Positions 57,627 to 64,000 of a stretch of DNA of 64,000 nucleotides are shown piece after piece. The stretch covers positions 310,001 through 374,000 of the forward strand of contig NZ_JACWFE010000001.1 of assembly GCF_019749375.1 (NCBI RefSeq). The letters are read 5' to 3'. The stretch is from Bacillus sp. S/N-304-OC-R1 (lineage in GTDB: Bacteria > Bacillota > Bacilli > Bacillales > Cytobacillaceae). Made by a program: the position numbers and the translations under genes. Numbering within the stretch: position 1 is the stretch's first letter; each line of letters starts with the position of its first letter. The notes under the pieces are model-generated. The model was given only the letters and a program-made list of their open reading frames with translations, was not told the DNA's origin and did not search any database.

Positions 57627-59681
57627 TTACTTAATTAGAGAGTTGCAATCTACAATTAATGCTACTTGTCCATCTCCAAGTATAGTAGCTCCTGAAATAG
57701 CAAATACATTTGTTAAATAGTTTCCTAATGATTTCAAAACTACTTCCTGTTGTCCGATAAAAGAGTCTACAACAAGAGCAGCCATTTTGTCACCTTTTCT
57801 AACAATGACAACTGAATAAAATTCGTCCTCTTCATTAAATACAGGTACTTCAAATATTTCTTTTAGGAATAGTAGCGGTACTACCTTACCTCTAAAATCA
57901 ATGACTCTTTGATTATGAGCATTAAGTACTTCTGATTTTTTCACAATCGCTGTTTCAATAATTGAGGATAGAGGAATTGCAAATTTTTCTCTTTGTATTT
58001 CGGTTAGCATGACAGAAATAATCGATAATGTTAATGGTAATTGAATTGAGAAAATCGATCCTTTTCCTAGTGTGGAATCAATTGAAACTGTACCGCCCAA
58101 GGATTCAATCGTGCTTTTCACAACATCAAGACCAACTCCACGGCCTGATACGTCTGAAATCTTTTCTGCTGTAGAGAATCCAGAAGCAAGGATTAGTTCA
58201 TATACTTGCTTGTCACTCATCGTTGCTGCTTGCTGCTGAGTAACAATACCATTTTTTATCGCCTTGGCAAGTACCTTATCGCGATTAATACCTGCACCAT
58301 CATCCTCAATTTCAATAAAGACATGGTTGCCACTATGATAAGCTTTTAAAATAACTGTACCTTCTTCATTTTTGCCGTTTGCTTTTCTAACTTCTGGTGT
58401 TTCGACACCATGATCAAGTGCATTTCTAATTAGGTGAACAAGCGGATCTCCAATTTCATCAATAACGGTTCTATCTAACTCAGTTTCTGCACCAACTATT
58501 TCCAGGTTGATCTTTTTATCTAAATCACGGGCTAGCTGACGAACCATGCGTGGGAATCGGTTAAACACCGTTTCTACTGGTACCATGCGCATGTTTAAAA
58601 TAATATTTTGCAAATCACCAGAGATTCTTGTCATTCGCTCTACCGTTTCATGAAGCTCTTGATTATTTAAATCACGGGAAATTTGTTCTAAACGTCCGCG
58701 GTCGATAACTAATTCCTCAAATAGATTCATTAGAATATCTAGTCTTTCAATATTCACCCTAATTGTTTTACTGTTTGCCTGCTTTGAAGATGATGATGAA
58801 GCTGATTTCTTTTCTTCCTGTTTAGGAGCTTCACTATTTTCGTTATTTTCAATAGTCTGTGAAATTGGTTCAATAGCTGTAATTTGCTCAGCTACTTCCA
58901 GATCGGATTGACGAATAGCTTCAAATGTAAATGTGTTTACTTCCACTTTTTCAATCTCTGAAACCTTCATTACTTTCTTTTGAATATCATCTTTAGTCTC
59001 TTTAGATACAATCGTAACAGTAAATTCATTATCAAACTGCTCTTCTTCCAATTGCTCTACCGGTGGATTCGCTTTAATTACTTCTCCGATTTTTTCTAGG
59101 ATTTCAAAAACCATAAATACCCTAGCTGCTTTAAGCAAGCAATCTTCCCTTAATGAAATAGTAATTTCAAAAGTCTCGAAGCCTTGCTCTTTAGATTGCT
59201 GTAGGACAGTCAATTCAAATTCATCGTAGAAGCTTTTAACCTTTTCTACAGGTTCTGCAACTGCGGCAGCTACCTCCGACTTCGTAGCGCTGGAAATACT
59301 TTCCCCTTTTTCGATTAATAAGAGCTTTTCAACAACATCTGCTACGTCTCTTTTACCGTCTCCGCCTCCTGCAATAGACTGGACCATTGCTTCTAAATCG
59401 TCTACAGCAAGGAAAACAACATCAAGGATTTCTGGGTTAAATTTAATTTTATGATTTCGAATTGCATCGAGAACATTTTCCATTTGATGAGTTAATTTTG
59501 CTAAATCTTCATAGCCCATAGTAGCTGACATACCTTTTAACGTATGTGCAGACCGGAAAATTTCATTAACAATGCTAATATTCTCCGGATTCTTCTCAAG
59601 TTCTAGCAGCTGTTCATTACAAGCTTGTAAATGTTCTTTGCTTTCTTCAATAAAAACTTCTAAATATTGATTCATATCCAT
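57627..59681 (-). CDS. cheA: Chemotaxis histidine kinase CheA
   Basis: 684 residues: Hpt P1 with phospho-accepting H46 in RSAHTLKGMS, P2 CheY/CheB-binding domain (about 155-260), a Ser/Lys linker, P3 dimerisation (about 300-365), P4 ATPase (LIRNALDHGVETPE N box; DDGAGINRDKVL G1), and P5 CheW-like (about 545-684). GGAGG precedes the ATG at 12 bases. Confidence 0.97.
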   Translation of the reverse strand: MDMNQYLEVFIEESKEHLQACNEQLLELEKNPENISIVNEIFRSAHTLKGMSATMGYEDLAKLTHQMENVLDAIRNHKIKFNPEILDVVFLAVDDLEAMVQSIAGGGDGKRDVADVVEKLLLIEKGESISSATKSEVAAAVAEPVEKVKSFYDEFELTVLQQSKEQGFETFEITISLREDCLLKAARVFMVFEILEKIGEVIKANPPVEQLEEEQFDNEFTVTIVSKETKDDIQKKVMKVSEIEKVEVNTFTFEAIRQSDLEVAEQITAIEPISQTIENNENSEAPKQEEKKSASSSSSKQANSKTIRVNIERLDILMNLFEELVIDRGRLEQISRDLNNQELHETVERMTRISGDLQNIILNMRMVPVETVFNRFPRMVRQLARDLDKKINLEIVGAETELDRTVIDEIGDPLVHLIRNALDHGVETPEVRKANGKNEEGTVILKAYHSGNHVFIEIEDDGAGINRDKVLAKAIKNGIVTQQQAATMSDKQVYELILASGFSTAEKISDVSGRGVGLDVVKSTIESLGGTVSIDSTLGKGSIFSIQLPLTLSIISVMLTEIQREKFAIPLSSIIETAIVKKSEVLNAHNQRVIDFRGKVVPLLFLKEIFEVPVFNEEDEFYSVVIVRKGDKMAALVVDSFIGQQEVVLKSLGNYLTNVFAISGATILGDGQVALIVDCNSLIK

Positions 59682-59701
59682 TAGCTACTCACCCCTCCGC
59701 T

Positions 59702-60793
59702 TTAAACATGCTTCATAATACAATCTGCAATTTTTTCAACATCTTGAATTTCATCTACCAATCTTGTTGAAATAGCAGCTTTTGGCATTCCGAAAACAAT
59801 TGATGTTTCCTGCGATTCCGCAATTGCCGTTACTGTACCTGTTTCTTTCATAGTAATGAGACCTTTTGTTCCATCTGACCCCATTCCAGTCATAATGACC
59901 GCAATTTTTTTGTACTCCTTTATTTCACTTACAGATTCAAAAAGTACATCAACAGCTGGCCGATGACCATTTTTCGGCTCTGATTTATCTAATTGAATAA
60001 TAAGATCAGCGCCAGATTGCTTAACCTTTAAATGGAGACCTCCTGGAGCTATGTAAGCTGTTCCCTTTTTTACTATTTCACCATCAATAGCTTCCTTAAC
60101 AGAAATATCACATAGTGAATCTAATCTATCTGCTAATGATTTTGTAAACCCTGCAGGCATATGCTGGACAATAAGAATTCCTGCATCCATATTAGACGGT
60201 AATTTAGTTAAAACCTTTTGGAGAGCCCTTGGACCCCCTGTGGATGTGCCTATACAAATTACTTTTCTCGTATAGTGATCTTCACTGATTTTAATTATTT
60301 TACTAGATTCACTTGGTTCTATTTTACTATATCTTTCTTCATGTATAGAAGAAAAATTTCTATTTGATGCTAGATTTATCAGTTGTTTCCTGCTTATTTT
60401 ACTTGCTAAGATCACCTTTCGAACTAATTCTTCCTTTATTTTATGTAAATCAAGAGAAATGGCACCTGAAGGCTTGGCTATAAAATCAAATGCACCATTT
60501 TCTATGGCAATCACAGTATTTTCTGCTCCTGCTTTCGTTGTACTTGAAAGCATAATGACTGGCACAGGATGTTCTTCCATTATTTTCTTTACCGCGTCAA
60601 GTCCGTTTAATAAAGGCATTTCAACATCCATTGTGACAACATCAGGATTCAATTCTTTGACTTTTTTTAGTCCATCTTTACCATTTCTAGCCGTGCCAAT
60701 AACTTTAATTAGGGGATTCTCAGCAAGAAAATCAGAAATTAGCTTCCTCATAAAAGCTGAATCATCTACTACTAACACATTAATTTGTCTCAT
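59702..60793 (-). CDS. cheB: Chemotaxis response regulator / protein-glutamate methylesterase CheB
   Basis: 363 residues. A receiver domain with phospho-acceptor D56 (VVTMDVEMP) is joined by a linker of about 40 residues to the methylesterase with triad S184 (GTSTGGP), H211 (QHMPAGF) and D307 (MTGMGSDG). It removes methyl groups from receptors after phosphorylation by CheA. Confidence 0.97.
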   Translation of the reverse strand: MRQINVLVVDDSAFMRKLISDFLAENPLIKVIGTARNGKDGLKKVKELNPDVVTMDVEMPLLNGLDAVKKIMEEHPVPVIMLSSTTKAGAENTVIAIENGAFDFIAKPSGAISLDLHKIKEELVRKVILASKISRKQLINLASNRNFSSIHEERYSKIEPSESSKIIKISEDHYTRKVICIGTSTGGPRALQKVLTKLPSNMDAGILIVQHMPAGFTKSLADRLDSLCDISVKEAIDGEIVKKGTAYIAPGGLHLKVKQSGADLIIQLDKSEPKNGHRPAVDVLFESVSEIKEYKKIAVIMTGMGSDGTKGLITMKETGTVTAIAESQETSIVFGMPKAAISTRLVDEIQDVEKIADCIMKHV

Positions 60794-60801
60794 GAGGCTG
60801 C

Positions 60802-61668
60802 CTACCTTTCAAAGAGAAGCCGTTTTAATTTTGATATAAATGGCATACCATTTAATAACGGTTTCTCATAAAAATGCTTGTTGTTAAATCTCTCCGTAAT
60901 TTCCATTATTGCTTTTGAAGAGGCTGACTTTTCATTGTATAAAATAAATGGAGTCTGCCTTCTGACAGCTTGTTGAAGAACTCTATCATCCGGAAGCATC
61001 CCTAAATAGTAGGAATCCCTATCCAGGAAACTTTTTAATACTTTTGATATCCTGTCAAATGTCTGCTGTCCTTCTCTTTCACTTTGTACACGGTTAATGA
61101 CAATATAGTAAGGAATAGACGAATCTACTATATGAATGTGCTTTAACATTGAATAGGCATCCATAATCGCCGTTGGCTCAGGTGTCGTAATACAAACAAT
61201 TTCTTGAACGGATAAGATGAATTTAATCGATTCGTTCGTTATTCCGGCACCCATATCAAATATGACATAGTCATAATCACTGAATAGAATCTCAAGCTCT
61301 TGTGTAAATTTTCCAACCATTTTCTCATCTAAATGAACTAAATGGGAGAGGCCAGAGCCACCTGCAATATAATGAAGCCCTTCTGGACCATTCATTATGG
61401 CTTCTCTTAATGAAATATTTCCATCAAAATAGTCTATAATAGAAACCTCTGATGATTTTCCCATTAATATATCCAAGTTCCCCATTCCTAAATCCATATC
61501 AAACAGTAGAACAGATAAACCTTTTTTGGCTAAGGAAATTGAAAAGTTGAGAGAAATATTTGATTTTCCAACTCCCCCTTTTCCGCTTACAACAGCTAGC
61601 GTTCTAGGAGTTTTATTTTGCTCTTTAGCTCTTATTCTTAATCGTAAATCTTCTGCCTGGTCTTTCAT
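60802..61668 (-). CDS. flhG: Flagellar number regulator FlhG (MinD-like ATPase)
   Basis: 288 residues, deviant Walker A SGKGGVGKS near 28-36, with FDMGAGITNES as the second motif. The N-terminal helix (MKDQAEDLRLRIRAK) is the FlhF-activating segment. I start at the ATG at 61668, one base past the flhF stop; an in-frame TTG at 61683 overlaps flhF. With FlhF it sets flagellar position and number. Also called YlxH in Bacillus subtilis. Confidence 0.94.
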   Translation of the reverse strand: MKDQAEDLRLRIRAKEQNKTPRTLAVVSGKGGVGKSNISLNFSISLAKKGLSVLLFDMDLGMGNLDILMGKSSEVSIIDYFDGNISLREAIMNGPEGLHYIAGGSGLSHLVHLDEKMVGKFTQELEILFSDYDYVIFDMGAGITNESIKFILSVQEIVCITTPEPTAIMDAYSMLKHIHIVDSSIPYYIVINRVQSEREGQQTFDRISKVLKSFLDRDSYYLGMLPDDRVLQQAVRRQTPFILYNEKSASSKAIMEITERFNNKHFYEKPLLNGMPFISKLKRLLFER

Positions 61669-61669
61669 T

Positions 61670-62830
61670 TTACTCGACCCCAATAATGGTTTTTGCTATA
61701 TTACTTGGTTTTACTTCAATCATATCGTCTGGAACATTTTGACCATTTGTCATGTAAGCGACGCCCTTATTGTATTTTGTGATCAAATTATACATCGCCC
61801 CATAGGCAGATGTTTCGTCCGCTTTTGTAAAAATAAATTTATCTATCTCAATAATAGAAAATTGCTCATATATATCTTCCATATCTCTCTGCTTCGAAGT
61901 CAGAGAAAGAACGAGAAATGTTTCCATCTCGTTATCAAAATCAATTACCTTTTTCAAATCTTCTACATACTGTTTATTTCTAAAATTTCTCCCGGCTGTA
62001 TCAACTAAAACTACATCATATTCTTCAAAAGATTCCGTAGCCTTCTTAAAATCATCTATCGTATAACAAACTTCCATTGGGACATTTAAAATTTTTGCGT
62101 ATGTTTTTAACTGATCAATCGCAGCTATTCGATACGTATCTGTCGTTATAAATGCAACTTTCTTTTTATGATTTATCACACAATCTGCAGCAATTTTAGC
62201 TAAGGTTGTAGTTTTGCCAACCCCGGTTGGACCAACAACATTAATATACTTTTTCTTAAATGATATCCCGCCAAAGTTTGCCCCAGAAAGCTGACTTATC
62301 ATTTCTTTTTGAAGCCATGAATATACCTCATTTATGGATGCATTCCCTCCATTTACGTACCATTTTTCAAGAAGGCAAGTAAGCAAAGTATTTTGAAGAG
62401 ACTCATCAATTTCCTGATCCTTTAGTAGCTTTTGCATAAGCTGCAAATGCTCCGGATATAAAGGGCCTTGATTGGAACTATTCAATGAAAGTGAGTTTAG
62501 CTTAGACTTTAAGTCAGTTATTTCTTTTATGATATCTTCTGAAGGTCTTTGTATTTCCATTTTTACATTTGCAGATTTTTCCGGTTGTAAAAAATCCCCT
62601 TTAGATGCATTTACTGCAGTTGAGCTAGACTTTGTTATCGGTTTTTGTTGGGGATTTACTCCCTTATCTGTTGCTGCAATAACTTCAATACTTCTCTTTT
62701 TAAATAAGCCCAAAAACCCGCCTGAATGTACTTCTCTTGAATTTAATATAACTGCGTCACTTCCAAGTTCAGCACGAATATTCTTCATTGCTTCCGCCAT
62801 GGAAGGAGCAATATATTTTTTTACCTTCAA
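61670..62830 (-). CDS. flhF: SRP-type GTPase FlhF
   Basis: 386 residues. A basic N-terminal B domain (1-110), then the N-G GTPase with P-loop GPTGVGKTT at 200-208, VDTAGRNFRNKQY near 285, and TKADET near 350. The start is a TTG sharing three bases with the flhA stop, so translation is coupled. It places flagella at their sites. Confidence 0.95.
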   Translation of the reverse strand: MKVKKYIAPSMAEAMKNIRAELGSDAVILNSREVHSGGFLGLFKKRSIEVIAATDKGVNPQQKPITKSSSTAVNASKGDFLQPEKSANVKMEIQRPSEDIIKEITDLKSKLNSLSLNSSNQGPLYPEHLQLMQKLLKDQEIDESLQNTLLTCLLEKWYVNGGNASINEVYSWLQKEMISQLSGANFGGISFKKKYINVVGPTGVGKTTTLAKIAADCVINHKKKVAFITTDTYRIAAIDQLKTYAKILNVPMEVCYTIDDFKKATESFEEYDVVLVDTAGRNFRNKQYVEDLKKVIDFDNEMETFLVLSLTSKQRDMEDIYEQFSIIEIDKFIFTKADETSAYGAMYNLITKYNKGVAYMTNGQNVPDDMIEVKPSNIAKTIIGVE

Positions 62831-64000
62831 TCTATATTCACCACCCCAACACTCTGTACTTCTACATTCGCTTCTAGTTCGTTATAGGATAGAATCGGAA
62901 TCTGCGGAAAATATCTTTCTGTCAATTGACGTACATACATTCTTACTGCAGGTGAGCATAAAACAATTGGTGTTTGTTCAATTAATGATAATTGTTCTAC
63001 CTGTGACGCGATCGACTCTAGAATGGATTGGGACACGGTTGGATCCATGGATAAATAGTTACCGTGCTCTGTCTGCTGAATTCCTTCAGCTACTAGTTTC
63101 TCCACTTTTCCAGAAAGTGTTACAACCTTTAGAGAATCTGACCCTTGGGAAAATTGATTTGTAATTTGACGAGCCAATGCCTGTCTTACATACTCTGTGA
63201 GCAAATCTGTATCACTCGTCACCTTTCCAAAATCAGCAAGTGTTTCGAAAATAATAGGGAGATTTCGTATTGAAACATTTTCTTTTAATAGTTTAGATAG
63301 TACCTTTTGCACTTCTCCAACAGATAACGGATTAGGCGTCACTTCCTCAACGAGGATTGGGTAGCTCTCATTTAAATGATCAATCAGTTGTTTTGTTTCC
63401 TGTCTGCCGATTAAATCATATGCATTACTTTTAATTATTTCAGTAATATGTGTTGAAACAACAGATGGCGGATCTACAACTGTATATCCAAATATCTCTG
63501 CCTGTTCTTTCATATCTTCTGTAATCCATTTTGCAGGCAATCCAAATGATGGTTCAATCGTATCAATACCCTCAATTGAATCGTCTTCAATCCCTGGGCT
63601 CATCGCCAAATAATGATCTAAAAGCAATTCTCCCCTTGCCATTTCATTTCCCTTAATTTTTAATCTATATTCATTGGGCTGTAGCTGGATATTATCTCTA
63701 ATTCTAACGACTGGAATAACTAGACCTAGTTCAATAGCTAACTGACGTCGAATCATGACAATACGGTCAAGCAGGTCCCCGCCTTGATTAGCATCAGCTA
63801 ATGGGATAAGACCATAGCCAAACTCGAATTCTATCGGGTCCACATTTAATAAGCTTACAACACTCTCAGGGCTTTTCATTTCGCCTGCTTCTAGCTCTTC
63901 ATCAATTTCAGGCAGCTGTTCTTTTGCTGGATCAGGTGTACGGGAAATGAGATACCCACCAACTCCTAAAAGAGCAGCAATCGGAATTGTTAAAAAGTCA
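62827..64000 (-). CDS. flhA: Flagellar export component FlhA, C-terminal part (cut by window edge)
   Basis: The frame enters from the right edge and ends at 62827, giving about 390 residues. The first visible segment (DFLTIPIAALLGVGGYLIS) is the last transmembrane helix, followed by the linker and the whole cytoplasmic domain (FGYGLIPLADANQGGDLLDR, then SVGEVQKVLSKLLKENVSIR). The ATG at 63879 is internal, not a start: the codons upstream are open and match FlhA. FlhA forms the nonameric ring that sorts export substrates. Confidence 0.95.
   Translation of the reverse strand, partial: DFLTIPIAALLGVGGYLISRTPDPAKEQLPEIDEELEAGEMKSPESVVSLLNVDPIEFEFGYGLIPLADANQGGDLLDRIVMIRRQLAIELGLVIPVVRIRDNIQLQPNEYRLKIKGNEMARGELLLDHYLAMSPGIEDDSIEGIDTIEPSFGLPAKWITEDMKEQAEIFGYTVVDPPSVVSTHITEIIKSNAYDLIGRQETKQLIDHLNESYPILVEEVTPNPLSVGEVQKVLSKLLKENVSIRNLPIIFETLADFGKVTSDTDLLTEYVRQALARQITNQFSQGSDSLKVVTLSGKVEKLVAEGIQQTEHGNYLSMDPTVSQSILESIASQVEQLSLIEQTPIVLCSPAVRMYVRQLTERYFPQIPILSYNELEANVEVQSVGVVNID

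Noticed and set aside
62472..63164. 230-codon open frame on the plus strand
   Set aside because: It lies opposite flhF and flhA, which are clearly real, and its translation has no recognisable domain.
63827..63879. A separate gene starting at the ATG at 63879
   Set aside because: The upstream codons are open to the window edge and match FlhA, so this ATG is internal.

Overview
The window is a stretch of the chromosome of a low-GC, spore-forming, flagellated Firmicute of the family Bacillaceae (Bacillus in the broad sense). The evidence is gene order: the whole window follows the Bacillus subtilis recA-to-flhA segment, and it carries the spore genes spoVFAB, spoIIIE and tepA, a sigma-D flagellar/chemotaxis operon, and AGGAGG-type ribosome binding sites. 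The species cannot be named from the sequence alone. Every gene I accept lies on the minus strand, so transcription runs from high to low coordinates. There is no rRNA, tRNA, CRISPR array, prophage or insertion sequence.

Layout in the direction of transcription (right to left). 64000-52747: end of the fla/che operon: flhA (cut by the window edge), flhF, flhG, cheB, cheA, cheW, cheC, cheD, sigD, a FapA/DUF342 gene, a small unknown gene and swrB. 52745-46172: rpsB, tsf, pyrH, frr, uppS, cdsA, dxr (translation, UMP kinase, isoprenoid and phospholipid precursors). 46100-38517: rasP, proS, polC. 38292-31178: the nusA-infB operon (rimP, nusA, ylxR, ylxQ, infB, ylxP, rbfA, truB) followed by ribF. 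31168-25569: rpsO, pnpA, ylxY, mlpA, ymxH. 25392-20376: spoVFA, spoVFB, asd, dapG, dapA, which together make and use dihydrodipicolinate for lysine, the cell wall and spore dipicolinic acid. 20176-14833: rnjB, tepA, ylzJ, spoIIIE. 14627-8783: a GntR regulator and a guanosine-type nucleoside ABC importer (nupN, nupO, nupP, nupQ). 8661-652: two M16 peptidase homologues (ymfF, ymfH), ymfI (EF-P modification reductase), ymfJ, ymfK, rodZ, pgsA, cinA. 396-1: recA with its LexA box, cut by the left edge.

Most of this is conserved housekeeping sequence. The unusual parts are: (1) three copies of a dispersed 125-175 bp palindromic element (beside rnjB, after rpsO, and between tsf and pyrH) whose stems differ in sequence but keep their pairing; (2) the nup importer placed directly behind a GntR regulator whose own leader has an 18-bp palindrome; (3) structured leaders ahead of rpsB and rpsO; (4) long inverted repeats in the dpaB-asd and nupN-nupO gaps; (5) internal terminators inside several operons; and (6) many starts where the longest ORF actually begins inside its own Shine-Dalgarno sequence, so shorter starts are given here for ymfK, ymfI, nupO, ymfC, spoIIIE, asd, ymxH, rpsO, polC, dxr, pyrH, fapA, sigD, cheC and flhG. 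I found no gene cluster that looks like a new enzymatic or defence system.
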